A stretch of DNA of 36,417 nucleotides from contig LGRX02031190.1 of assembly GCA_001247695.2 (NCBI GenBank), forward strand, positions 1 through 36,417. The letters are read 5' to 3'. Under the pieces are notes generated by a model. It saw only the letters and a program-made list of their open reading frames with translations, was not told the DNA's origin and did no database searches. Numbering within the stretch: position 1 is the first letter of the stretch; every line of letters begins with the position of its first letter. Positions 9,096 through 18,193 of the stretch are shown piece after piece. The translations under genes and the position numbers were made by a program. This DNA is from Cymbomonas tetramitiformis (taxonomy: Eukaryota; Chlorophyta; Pyramimonadophyceae; Pyramimonadales; Pyramimonadaceae).

Positions 9096-11873
9096 ATGAG
9101 GGAAACACTGAAACCAGGGAACACCAAAGAGCCACACACTACGAAGGCACTACAACTACTCAAGAACCTCCAGAGCTTCTGCATACCGGTATGCGATGGC
9201 AAGCACTGGAGAGTAGTGCTGGCGGGACCAGACAAAGCAAACGACAAACTTAAGCTCTGGATATATGATTCCTTGAATGGTAAAACTAAAGCAACCCTAC
9301 ATAACACAAAGAGACTTACAACAGAAATGACCAACTGGGCAGAACACCTCACAAGGAAACTAAGCAGACAAGTAACAGTGGAACTAATGAACGTGGGCAA
9401 CCAAAGCGCACAAGACCACTACAGCTGTGGGGTATGGGCCCTAATGGCCACCAAAGCATGGATGCACTTCCAGGAAACATGCCCAGAGGGACACTGGCCC
9501 ACCCACTTCAATGAGGCGGTCAGCAAATGGGGAGCCACCAACAGAGCAGCGGTTGATGCCTACAGGAAGTCGATACAACACTCAGTGAAGGAAAGAATAA
9601 CTGCCGCCGAAGGACGAAAGCAAACGCCAGGGGGCAGTCAGCAAATGACAGGGGCCAGGGAACCCACTGATGACCCAAACCCAAACCCGCAAGCCGAGGC
9701 ACAACCGCCACGAACCCAGGAGGGGGGGCACAGAGAACACACAAAGCAACAGGGGCTATGGAAATGGCTCCATAGACTGACCCCCACGAACCAGACAAGG
9801 GACAATGAGCAAACGCTCGGAGAGCAGGGAACGATGGAAACCCACTCGGACGAGGGGGGGGAGGAGACAAGCGATGAACCCACTGCACAATGGGAGAAAT
9901 TCGAAGACGCGCAACAGGAGGCACCGGAAACAAACCAAGACCCCCGAAAACACCAGCCCCCCCTCACAGAACCAAAAAAGGGGGAAATAGGGGAAGACCG
10001 CCTACACATGCTCACATGGAACATAGCGGGACAAAGTGACGCCTGCCTCGACCTAGCAGAGGCAGTCAGGAAAAGACACCAGAACCAACTGGGTCTGCAA
10101 GTGATGGTGCTCACGGAAGTGAAGCATGCACACGACAGTGTGATGAGGAAATTCAGAGACCTGCAGTACACTGCAATAGGCACCAAAACAGAGGCGAAAG
10201 AAGCAGGCGGTACTGCAGAGCAGCCAGTGAAAGGAGGAGTAGCCATACTACTTAGCAGCCCCTACGGCCACGCTCACAACCACCATGTTGTCCCAGCGAG
10301 GCACCTGGAGGGGTACCTGCTCCATGTGGTGTTACACCTGCCCGGGGAAGTAATGTACCATGTGCTGGGCATATACAACCCACCGGGAGCGGAGGAGGGG
10401 AAAACCAGAGACAAAATACTAAAGTACACAGCCAACCTGTTCCGAAGAACAGCGGAAAAACCGAACGAGCATGTCATTGTTGGAGGAGACCTCAATGCAA
10501 GCAACACCAGCACAGGAAAGAGGGTAACGAAAACCGACAGACAATGGAAAAAGCTCGCGGAAGAGTTGAACCTCCATAATGTAGGTCCAACGGTTAATAC
10601 CACGCTGAACTGGGCAGAAAACAGAAACATTGACAGATGGCTAGCACCGAAGGACAAACGGGCCCAATACGAGAGGGGAAGCACCGCACACCTCACTCAA
10701 CACCACACGAGTGACCACGAGATGGTAAGCCTTACGACCCTTCGGCTAGACAGCATAGACACCCATGAACCATACGTGGACCAAGACCCCCACCCAGGGC
10801 AAGTAAAACTGAACACGCCCTTGAGCAAAGCCCACAGGGAAACCCTCCAAAGCGTCCTCCTCAGAACACACGACTACGCCAGGACTGCTAAGCTGAAAGA
10901 CATGACAGAGATAGCCGCCCAATGTAGGGAAGAAGGCAACAAGCAGGTGGCAGTGCTGAGTATACTCAACAGAGCAAACAATTGCGCGCTGAAGGACGAG
11001 GAACTACCGACGGTGATAACTGGAAGAACCTCCACCCATGGGGCAACGGACCTGCTAATGAGCAAAAAGGACAGAAAAGAAAGAGATGCCGCGATACTCA
11101 AAATGCGGATGCACAAGAAAACCAAACGACAACTACGAAACCCACACACGGAACACGCAACTCTCCGCCACCTGAAGGAAGGGGAAACAAAAGGCCCGAC
11201 AAACAGGGACAATGCAGACACAAAGGAATGGGTCTCCTGGCTCACTGAGGAGGCCAAAAAAGAAAGGTCGGCTGCACACAAAGTGGTCAAACAGCACTGG
11301 AAGCGAGCCAAACAAAGGCATAACGACAAAACAGTAAGAGAATACTGGAACAACCAGAAACGATACCACAAAAGGATTTATGCCAAGGCCCAAGAAACAG
11401 GCCATGCCCCCACGGCGAATATACAGGCCTTACAGGACAGGGAGGGCAACCTAGCTGTAGGCCACAAGAACATTGCAAACGCACTAGTGGACCACATGGC
11501 CCACTCGGCACCATATAGGATGGAACACCGTAGTCTACCCGACCTAGCACCCCCACCATGGGAAGACCCAGCCCACAAGGAGCGACTCATAAAGGCACCA
11601 AGACCGGACCCCAAGGGAATGGACCTCACGATAAGTAGACAGGGCTACAGCAAGGCAGTACACACCCTAAACAACAACAAGGCACCAGGCCCCACCAGAA
11701 CCCCTAACGAAATTCTCAAGTACATGCCAGAGAGGACTTCCACGATGCCTTGCATGCGCTCATGCTGGAGATGTGGAACAGCAAACACGTCCCCCTCACC
11801 TGGAAGAGAGGGACATTCTGCTTTCACCACAAGAAAGGAGATGTCACCCTACAGCAAAACTACAGGCCCATAG
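9096..11873 (+). CDS. LINE ORF2 first segment: Ulp1/C48-like protease, APE endonuclease, start of reverse transcriptase
   Basis: The first ATG (9096) is five bases after the ORF1 stop, in the -1 frame relative to ORF1; the frame is open back to about 8893. Residues 27-120 form a Ulp1/C48-like protease: His37 (KHWRVV), Asp58 (IYDSL), Gln106 and Cys111 (SCGVWAL) give the expected triad plus oxyanion Gln. After a polar linker comes an APE-type endonuclease at about 10001-10740, with LTWNIAG, LTEV, IYNPPG, VGGDLNAS, NIDRW and SDHEMV, which nicks target DNA to prime reverse transcription. The N-terminal reverse-transcriptase motif NNNKAPGPTRTPNEIL lies at about 11660-11720. The true protein leaves this frame near 11732; the last 45 or so codons to 11873 are out-of-frame read-through. 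Confidence 0.85.
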   Translation: MRETLKPGNTKEPHTTKALQLLKNLQSFCIPVCDGKHWRVVLAGPDKANDKLKLWIYDSLNGKTKATLHNTKRLTTEMTNWAEHLTRKLSRQVTVELMNVGNQSAQDHYSCGVWALMATKAWMHFQETCPEGHWPTHFNEAVSKWGATNRAAVDAYRKSIQHSVKERITAAEGRKQTPGGSQQMTGAREPTDDPNPNPQAEAQPPRTQEGGHREHTKQQGLWKWLHRLTPTNQTRDNEQTLGEQGTMETHSDEGGEETSDEPTAQWEKFEDAQQEAPETNQDPRKHQPPLTEPKKGEIGEDRLHMLTWNIAGQSDACLDLAEAVRKRHQNQLGLQVMVLTEVKHAHDSVMRKFRDLQYTAIGTKTEAKEAGGTAEQPVKGGVAILLSSPYGHAHNHHVVPARHLEGYLLHVVLHLPGEVMYHVLGIYNPPGAEEGKTRDKILKYTANLFRRTAEKPNEHVIVGGDLNASNTSTGKRVTKTDRQWKKLAEELNLHNVGPTVNTTLNWAENRNIDRWLAPKDKRAQYERGSTAHLTQHHTSDHEMVSLTTLRLDSIDTHEPYVDQDPHPGQVKLNTPLSKAHRETLQSVLLRTHDYARTAKLKDMTEIAAQCREEGNKQVAVLSILNRANNCALKDEELPTVITGRTSTHGATDLLMSKKDRKERDAAILKMRMHKKTKRQLRNPHTEHATLRHLKEGETKGPTNRDNADTKEWVSWLTEEAKKERSAAHKVVKQHWKRAKQRHNDKTVREYWNNQKRYHKRIYAKAQETGHAPTANIQALQDREGNLAVGHKNIANALVDHMAHSAPYRMEHRSLPDLAPPPWEDPAHKERLIKAPRPDPKGMDLTISRQGYSKAVHTLNNNKAPGPTRTPNEILKYMPERTSTMPCMRSCWRCGTANTSPSPGREGHSAFTTRKEMSPYSKTTGP

Positions 11874-12160
11874 CCCTACTGGAGGGAGTATTCAAACTAT
11901 ACACCTCGCAAATAGCAAACATGCTCTCCACGTTCTGCGAAACACAGGGGATACTAGCCCAGGCACAGGAAGGCTCCAGAGAGAAAAGAAACACACTCAG
12001 ACAACTCACGAGAGTGACCAACGCAATAGAGGATGCAAATGTCTCCGGACGGGAACTGCATGGCCTGTATGTAGACTTCGAAAATGCATATGGCTCAGTG
12101 GACCACAACAAGCTGCTACATACAATGCAGTATAGCTATACTATACCTTGGAATACCTGA
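11708..12160 (+). pseudogene. LINE reverse transcriptase, second segment (frame-shifted)
   Basis: The reverse-transcriptase reading continues here one frame back from the previous segment, which implies loss of one base near 11732 or -1 recoding. It carries the fingers motif with NYRPIALLEGVFKLYT and motif A LYVDFENAYGSVDH, whose Asp is the first catalytic metal ligand (about 12071-12076). The coherent protein ends at about 12120 (HTMQ), where a TA-rich 13-base insertion moves the frame. The stretch to 12160 is read-through. Confidence 0.85.
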
Positions 12161-13490
12161 TGAGCTTACACAAGTAGTGCGAGATGTCCTAGGCACACAA
12201 AGTCATGACACCATGTCAATGTACACCAGGGTAGGGGGGGAAACCTCTCACGAAATGGTCCAGGTGCAAAGAGGTCTCCTCCAAGGAGACAGCATGAGCC
12301 CCCTCCTCTTCATAATATACCAGGAACCGCTGTTAAGATGGCTGGAGGTGGGGGAGCATGGGTACCAACACAAACACGCAGCCGAGCAGGAAAGACTGGG
12401 CCCCCTCAGGACGACAGCAGGAGCGTTCGTCGACGACCTGCTCATACTATGCCCCACGATTTTCCACATGCGAGCCCAGCTACACAAGCTAGAGGCATTC
12501 TCACAATGGAGTGAACTCAAAGTTAACCTTACCAAGTCAGCCATAACCGGCATAAAGAATGGGGTCTCCATACCTGAACAACTCCATAAGGACCTCAAAA
12601 CGGTTGGGGTGGATGGTAAGCTGAGCCACTTCAAAATACTCAAACCGGAAGACACATACAAGTACCTAGGAGTACTACTGGCATTCACAGGCAGATGGGA
12701 CAAGGAGAAGGAAGCTGCCAGGGAGGAAATGAACCACAGGATACAAGCACTACTGCGCTCGCCGCTGACCCCAGACCAAAAGGAGTACTCCCTCCACTCT
12801 GCAATACTGGAAAAGTTCAGGTATGGACTGCACTTAGGCCTCTACACCGCGGGTGAAATAGACGACTTCAACAAAGTAATAGGTGGGGCCACAAAGAACA
12901 TACAAGGCCTGCCCCGCAACGGAACACCGAACATTTTCACCACACAGGAAAAGGAAAGGTTCGGATTGGGCATGGTGCCACTCCAGGCAGTCTACGCCCA
13001 GGCAATTTGGAGCGGACTGCTGGAAGCCATGCACAGTGAGGAGGACAGAGGAGCTGTACGGGGCCCAGTGTGGAGGCAAATAAACCTGAAGTCAAGACTC
13101 AGAATGTCCCACGTCAGCAGGTCCACCAGAGGACTGATAGAATACCACTGCACCACACGCAAGAATTGCACAGACCTTGACAAACTCTGGGGGGGGCACC
13201 AGACAAAACACAACACACTAAGAAAACTCAATGCCCTTCTTAGATACAACATTACGCCCCAAGGAACAGAAGGGATGCTCAAACAACTCCAGACCCCAGT
13301 ACCGAAGATAATGGAGCAGCTAAAAGGGGCGACCAGAAGGAAGTCTGACAAAGAGATGGAAGGAACCACGAGAAAAACAAAAGCTGGCAAAATGGTGGAT
13401 GGGGACCTGCCGGCGCCTCCGGACTGGCAAGCGATGTGCACAGACCAAACGCCAAGCTCACAATACCCAAGGACACGCCGACTGCGATAA
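12084..13490 (+). pseudogene. LINE reverse transcriptase, third segment (palm and thumb)
   Basis: The coherent protein resumes at about 12136 (LGIPDELTQVV), back in the frame of the first segment. It contains motif B (RGLLQGDSMSPLLF, about 12270-12315) and the catalytic motif C FVDDLLIL (about 12425-12450; FVDD in place of the common FADD/YADD), then a KYLGV-type motif at about 12660. The remaining region is thumb or linker. The frame ends at 13490, while the next frame (-1) is open from about 13340, so the handover lies between 13340 and 13490. Confidence 0.85.
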
Positions 13491-16006
13491 ATTTCACGAC
13501 GTGCCTCAAACTATTCACGCATTTCCCGGACCTAGCCTTCCTTACCACCAGAGATGGCCAACACGCGATTAGTCAGGTGAATGTCAGGGAACAATGCACA
13601 GATGCAACCCTCAGCGCAGACCGCAGTGCCATAGCAAAAGGCCTGGCACACCTATACCCATACCTTTGCGAAGCCCAGCCAAGGAACATAGCGAAGCCAG
13701 GGGACTTCTATGACAGCCTCACAAACCGACGACTGAAGCAACAATACAGGAGCATGCCCAGTGAGGGGCCGTTGGACCCCCACACAATGCGAACCAACCT
13801 CCCGCGCCTCAACCCGGAACAACTACGGGCTAAAATGACGGAATGGGAGGCGAAACTAGTCCCCAGAGAAGAAATTCATAGGCAACTCTCCCTGCACCCG
13901 CTTACAAGAATTAACGAGACAGAAACCACCGGTCAAACGTGGGGGGAAGAGCAGGAGGTCCCACAAGACCTCCACGCAGACCTACAAACTAAGTGGATAG
14001 ATGAGGTAGACCCCATGGCGGGAAAAATGGAGGCAGATAGCTTTGAGAAGGGCCAAACGATAGACAAGCCGAAAGAAATTGTGGCAATGAGGACCCTACT
14101 CATTGACCCAACGGACCCGCACTCCCAAGTGACACAGTACAGAACCCAGTGGAGGCACCCAACAGGGGAAGACTCCTACTCGTGGAGTACAAGAGAAACC
14201 ATAACTGACTTCTTGAAACTGGCAAAGCGAAGGGGCCAAAGTGCGACCACCTTCCCAACCCTGACAAGAAGGCTACGAGCCAGGGGCTCCCAAGTGACCC
14301 ACCCCAGAGGTCTCAGGGAGATACTGGCCGGAAGGCCTCACCTGGGACAGGCCTGGCCCACACTGCATGCGGGGAACCTCACCCTGGACCCGACGGAAAC
14401 CAACCCGGAGCAGGACATTGCGGACAACAGAGAACACCACTGCCAACTGCGGATGGAAGGGGACCTCGCCCACAGCTACCACAGGAACGGGAAGTACATA
14501 GGCACCCTCACAAAAGAGAAGCTTCTCAGGCTACATGAAAGGTACACCCAAGCAGTGGGTACCACGCACCACCAAACCCCGCACCAACGCACGCTACGCA
14601 CTGAGATGTGGGAGGACCATAAAATACAAGTCTCCACATTTGAGGAAGAAGTAGGGCACCTACTCATTAGATACTCAAGCAAAGAAGAAAAGGAGGAAAG
14701 GAAAAAGAACCTACAAAACCACTGGACATTCCCCGCCCAGATGCAAAGGGCACTACAACAGGCATTCGGACTCAACACTGAACTATTCGCCTCACCCCTC
14801 AATGTCCACCACAACACCACGAATTACTACGCCAAGTATGACAGAGACAAGGTGTTCGGGGCCAGAGGCTCAGCCTGGACTGCAAACTGGATGAAACTGG
14901 GGGCCTACCAGTTCAACCCAGAATACACGCCACAGGACCTCAAGAAGGCACTGGACTTTGCCATTGCAGCCACCACCACACAGGACCCAGTATTCGGGGT
15001 CGGAATATACCCGACGTATGAAAAAACCCCCTATAGGAAACTATACAACGCACATGCAGGGCACCTAGTGCACGAACTGCTTGAAATACCGCAAGGCAAA
15101 TTCACATTCCTGCCCCCTTACCACTGGATGGGTGCCACACACCAGCAAGCGAAGCAGTGCAACTGGAACCTCAGGGTACTGATTGTTGCCAACAAAGCGG
15201 GGTGGCAGGCCCACTGCGGGGACCCAGACATTGCTGCGGATTGCATAAGAAAGGCACTCACAACTTGCCCGCAGAGCAAGGTCCGCACGACCACAACCGC
15301 CAAACAGCCGGCAAGGGAGGCGAACCAGCACGACAAGCACGAACCAAACCAAGAAGGATACACCCTCGGTACCGACTGCATTGTGGACACAAGACCATGG
15401 CAGAGATATGAACTCCCGGAGATTAAAACAAAGGACATGACGGATGCAATGGGAAGAATGTGCAACACAGGGCCGCACATAAGAAACGACCTCTGCCCCC
15501 AGTGCTTCAACGTACAGACAGAAATTGAAACCTGGTGGGAGGACAGCCACCTCCATGTGGAAGACGGACCAGCCAAATGGGAACTCCTCCCCGGTAGCAG
15601 GGGAGGAAAATGGGACATACACCCCCCCACAGTGCAACAGGTGATAGAAGCGAACACCTCGCACACCAGACTCAGAAGACAGACTGACGCCCAAATGCTA
15701 TGGGACAAAGTGGCGAGGTCAAAAATTGTCAGATACCCCGCCGACTTCTGGCCCGAGCACGAGCCGGGGGTCCAAGGGAGAAGATGGGAACTAACGAGAG
15801 ACCGGACAGAGGACCCCAGGAACCTACCCCCGAGTGACACACCAGCCCAACTGACATACCCCCCCCTCAAAGGGCACACAAAGCGACCTCGTACCTATAC
15901 ACAGACGGCAGCAATAGAGAAATTGAAACAGAGGAAGGAGGCAAAGAATGGGCCTCAGGAGCTGCGGTATGGGACCCCAGGTCCGGAGAAGGGGAGGCCC
16001 ACATGA
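13436..16006 (+). CDS. LINE pol linker segment between reverse transcriptase and RNase H
   Basis: A long coherent frame in the -1 register relative to the previous segment. No known domain is recognised. Near 15460-15500 it has a CNTGPHIRNDLCPQC cysteine pair that might bind zinc. The same region is present at 21267-23575 and 28836-31144 with almost no change, and these copies start at the tandem-duplication breakpoint matching 13698. The last codons, after the C8 run at 15859-15866, are probably out of frame, because RNase H is encoded in the -1 frame there. The upstream boundary is uncertain: the shift could be a lesion or recoding. Confidence 0.75.
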   Translation: MHRPNAKLTIPKDTPTAINFTTCLKLFTHFPDLAFLTTRDGQHAISQVNVREQCTDATLSADRSAIAKGLAHLYPYLCEAQPRNIAKPGDFYDSLTNRRLKQQYRSMPSEGPLDPHTMRTNLPRLNPEQLRAKMTEWEAKLVPREEIHRQLSLHPLTRINETETTGQTWGEEQEVPQDLHADLQTKWIDEVDPMAGKMEADSFEKGQTIDKPKEIVAMRTLLIDPTDPHSQVTQYRTQWRHPTGEDSYSWSTRETITDFLKLAKRRGQSATTFPTLTRRLRARGSQVTHPRGLREILAGRPHLGQAWPTLHAGNLTLDPTETNPEQDIADNREHHCQLRMEGDLAHSYHRNGKYIGTLTKEKLLRLHERYTQAVGTTHHQTPHQRTLRTEMWEDHKIQVSTFEEEVGHLLIRYSSKEEKEERKKNLQNHWTFPAQMQRALQQAFGLNTELFASPLNVHHNTTNYYAKYDRDKVFGARGSAWTANWMKLGAYQFNPEYTPQDLKKALDFAIAATTTQDPVFGVGIYPTYEKTPYRKLYNAHAGHLVHELLEIPQGKFTFLPPYHWMGATHQQAKQCNWNLRVLIVANKAGWQAHCGDPDIAADCIRKALTTCPQSKVRTTTTAKQPAREANQHDKHEPNQEGYTLGTDCIVDTRPWQRYELPEIKTKDMTDAMGRMCNTGPHIRNDLCPQCFNVQTEIETWWEDSHLHVEDGPAKWELLPGSRGGKWDIHPPTVQQVIEANTSHTRLRRQTDAQMLWDKVARSKIVRYPADFWPEHEPGVQGRRWELTRDRTEDPRNLPPSDTPAQLTYPPLKGHTKRPRTYTQTAAIEKLKQRKEAKNGPQELRYGTPGPEKGRPT

Positions 16007-18072
16007 TTAGGTGGGAAGGTGAGGACCAAGAGGTGAACAGAATCGAGCTTCTTGCCATACAGAAAGCAGTTACACTCCCGCCGCCACCAAGCGGCGAAGG
16101 ACTCACCATTTGCACGGACAGTGCCAACTCCATTAGACAACTGGAGAACATGAGAACAAAACCCCACAGCATGGAACACCACCGGCAAAGAGACCTCCTA
16201 TATGCCATACTGGTCAACATTGAAGCATTGGTAGCAGCGGGGCACACGGTCTCCTTACTGAAAGTCAAGGCACATACAGGAATTGCGGGAAACGAAAAAG
16301 CTGACGAAGCAGCCAAGCAAGCATGCACTACAGGGACCCTCACGGAGGCATGGGATAATGATGAAACGATACAAGTCAAACCCATGGTACCAGATGAAGA
16401 CTCGGGCAGCAGAGAACTACAAGGAAAGCTCGCCGTCCAGAAATATGTGACCACATTACTCCGTGAACAGCAAGCCCGAGGAAACAGCAGACTCACGGCA
16501 AAAACTACCGAGCTTCAAGGAGAACCCACAACCTGGACCCACCAACTGAAAACGAAGCACATTTTCAGGTGGGAAGCACACCATGACCAAGCGCAGCAAA
16601 ATGAAGAGGAGCAAGCAATGATGCGGGACTCGAAGCCCAACCGGCAGCAACAGGCCGACCAGACCAGAGATGAAGAAGACAGGCAAATAAAAGCCATGAT
16701 GGAACAAAGGGAGGATGAAGAGATGCTCCTTATAAGAGACATGCACGAGCAACAAGACCAAAGGGAGACAGAAGGCAGAACAGGCCCCACCCGGGGAAGC
16801 GACCCCACACCTGCAGAGACACCACCCCAACCCCGTGAGGGGGAAGAAATATTTGAGGAACTCAACGAACTCGTGGAGAGACTCGAGGTGACCCAAAAAC
16901 AGCACAATGATGAGGAAACCTTTGGGATGCTCAATGAACTCATTGAACAGCGGGAAGCACCTAAAGGGGGGCCGGCAAATGAAAGACAAGCTCACCATGA
17001 CCGCGTCACGGAGGAGTCCAGAGTCCATGCGATGATGCAGGACCCGATGCCCAGAACAAGATGGAAGCAACGAAAGCACGACCTGACACACAACAGAACG
17101 AAAAATAGGAACGCCCCCCCGGTTCAAGAGAACAAGGCCACCGACAACTGGCTGAACGAAACAATGGGGCACCTCAAGGGAGACAAGCCACTACACAAAA
17201 TAGCGAACGGCTTCTGGAAACGAGCCACCTTTGCGGCGCGGAAAACAATACTCAAATGCAGACTGAGAATACTGCCAGCACAAGACTACGAGACGGCGAA
17301 AAACTCAGCCGGAGGAAACGGAAAGTGCACCCTGGAAGGATGTCGGCACAAAGGGGTGGATTACGCAAAGGGCTTCCTCATGAGAGTGGGGCACGCCCTA
17401 GGTGGATGCGACAACCCACAAATGCGGGGAATGTTCTCGGACAGGGCGGACGCCCACGCAGACGAACTTAAACACATACTTGACCACCATAGGAAAGGAG
17501 GATGCAAGGTCCTTGCCTACACCGGAAAAAAGAGGGACCCAGGTGTTAAGCCAAGAGTACTTCCAAACTACATACTTACCAGAGGGCAATGCAGACACGA
17601 CGGAAAGAACAACCCAGGCAGAAAGGATGGACCCGACACAATACCGAGCTTTGTAGACATAGTCATGATAGAGGGCCTGGAGGACCTAGAAGACGGATGG
17701 GAATGCACACAACAGGAAGCACCAGCAAGAGTCAAAAACCTACACCTCATTGAGGTGGCCCACACCGACGACGAGAAATGGGGACCCAAGCTCTTGGAAA
17801 AATACACGAAATATGGACCACTACTACAATTGCTACGTAGACATGGATTCCGTGCCAAACTCCATGTCTTCGCAGTGGGCAGGACAGGCACGGTATACAG
17901 GCACAACCGAGACATACTCGAGCAACTCGGGCTCGACAGAAAAGAAGCCATACAGGCACTGCAAAGGATACACGACCTGACGGTGAACTACGCACACAGC
18001 ACCTACCAGCTATACAGAAGGCTCAGACAGGAGAAACAAGAGAAGGAAAAAGATGAGAACCACCCAGTGTAA
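15838..18072 (+). CDS. LINE RNase H and restriction-like endonuclease segment
   Basis: The frame is open from 15838. RNase H begins near 15892 with YTDGS (Asp codon 15904), then Glu in NRIELLAI (about 16045), Asp in CTDSANSI (16117) and Asp in NEKADEAAK (16303): all four catalytic residues. A charged, Glu/Gln-rich helical region (about 16330-17100) contains two similar units, EEIFEELNELVERLE and EETFGMLNELIEQRE. A CCHC-like cluster follows (CTLEGC ... HALGGC, about 17327-17410), then a restriction-like endonuclease signature: FVDIVMI (about 17650), LIEVAH (about 17746), and K..KY in LEKYTKYGPLLQLL, followed by VFAVGRTG. That order (zinc motif, then D...E...KY) is the layout of R2/Dualen-type nucleases. 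An ATG-only reading would start at 16003 (ATGA overlap with the previous frame) and would lack the first RNase H Asp, so expression from the previous frame by -1 shifting is more likely. Confidence 0.87.
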   Translation, partial: HTSPTDIPPPQRAHKATSYLYTDGSNREIETEEGGKEWASGAAVWDPRSGEGEAHMIRWEGEDQEVNRIELLAIQKAVTLPPPPSGEGLTICTDSANSIRQLENMRTKPHSMEHHRQRDLLYAILVNIEALVAAGHTVSLLKVKAHTGIAGNEKADEAAKQACTTGTLTEAWDNDETIQVKPMVPDEDSGSRELQGKLAVQKYVTTLLREQQARGNSRLTAKTTELQGEPTTWTHQLKTKHIFRWEAHHDQAQQNEEEQAMMRDSKPNRQQQADQTRDEEDRQIKAMMEQREDEEMLLIRDMHEQQDQRETEGRTGPTRGSDPTPAETPPQPREGEEIFEELNELVERLEVTQKQHNDEETFGMLNELIEQREAPKGGPANERQAHHDRVTEESRVHAMMQDPMPRTRWKQRKHDLTHNRTKNRNAPPVQENKATDNWLNETMGHLKGDKPLHKIANGFWKRATFAARKTILKCRLRILPAQDYETAKNSAGGNGKCTLEGCRHKGVDYAKGFLMRVGHALGGCDNPQMRGMFSDRADAHADELKHILDHHRKGGCKVLAYTGKKRDPGVKPRVLPNYILTRGQCRHDGKNNPGRKDGPDTIPSFVDIVMIEGLEDLEDGWECTQQEAPARVKNLHLIEVAHTDDEKWGPKLLEKYTKYGPLLQLLRRHGFRAKLHVFAVGRTGTVYRHNRDILEQLGLDRKEAIQALQRIHDLTVNYAHSTYQLYRRLRQEKQEKEKDENHPV
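15859..15866 (+). promoter_or_regulatory. Candidate -1 frameshift site (run of eight C)
   Basis: A run of eight C lies inside the only window (15838-15891) in which the linker frame can be left and the RNase H frame entered before the RNase H core. Reading CCC CCC and slipping back one base joins the two frames exactly. The same run and frame arrangement are at 23428-23435 and 30997-31004. No functional proof can be seen. Confidence 0.45.
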
Positions 18073-18181
18073 ATTGTCCCATTAAGGCCGCCACTTGTGG
18101 CGGTCCGGCCCAGAGTAGGGCCGGGGAAATTAATTTACTCATACGCCCGACGGGCGTGGTTTTTTCTTTTTCTTTCTTTTC
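18073..18181 (+). promoter_or_regulatory. LINE 3' UTR with three hairpins and T/C tail
   Basis: Three perfect stems follow the stop codon: CCGCCA/TGGCGG (18088-18103), CCGGCCC/GGGCCGG (18105-18124) and ACGCCC/GGGCGT (18143-18157). Then comes a T-rich tail with scattered C that ends at the target duplication. All copies keep the stems; the third copy differs by one base in the loop of the second hairpin only. Such structure could be what the reverse transcriptase recognises to start target-primed copying. Confidence 0.7.
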
Positions 18182-18193
18182 CTCTTACGCGCA
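18182..18193. repeat. LINE target-site duplication, right copy
   Basis: CTCTTACGCGCA directly follows the LINE tail and is identical to 4026-4037. It is copied with the tandem unit at 25751-25762. Confidence 0.88.

Larger units (their letters stand above)
4038..18181 (+). mobile_element. Dualen/RandI-like LINE, about 14.1 kb, nested in the copia element
   Basis: A long non-LTR retrotransposon without terminal repeats, bounded by a 12-bp target duplication and ending in a T/C tail. Visible domains in order: ORF1 (coiled and basic regions), Ulp1/C48-like protease, APE-type endonuclease, reverse transcriptase, RNase H, CCHC-like zinc motif and restriction-like endonuclease. Having both APE-type and restriction-like nucleases is known from the Dualen/RandI clade. 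Ulp1-like proteases are known in some other non-LTR lineages such as NeSL. Pol is split by several frame changes (about 11732, 12120, 13340-13490 and 15859), so this copy is probably not autonomous as it stands. The clade call rests on motifs and needs a reverse-transcriptase tree. Confidence 0.88.
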
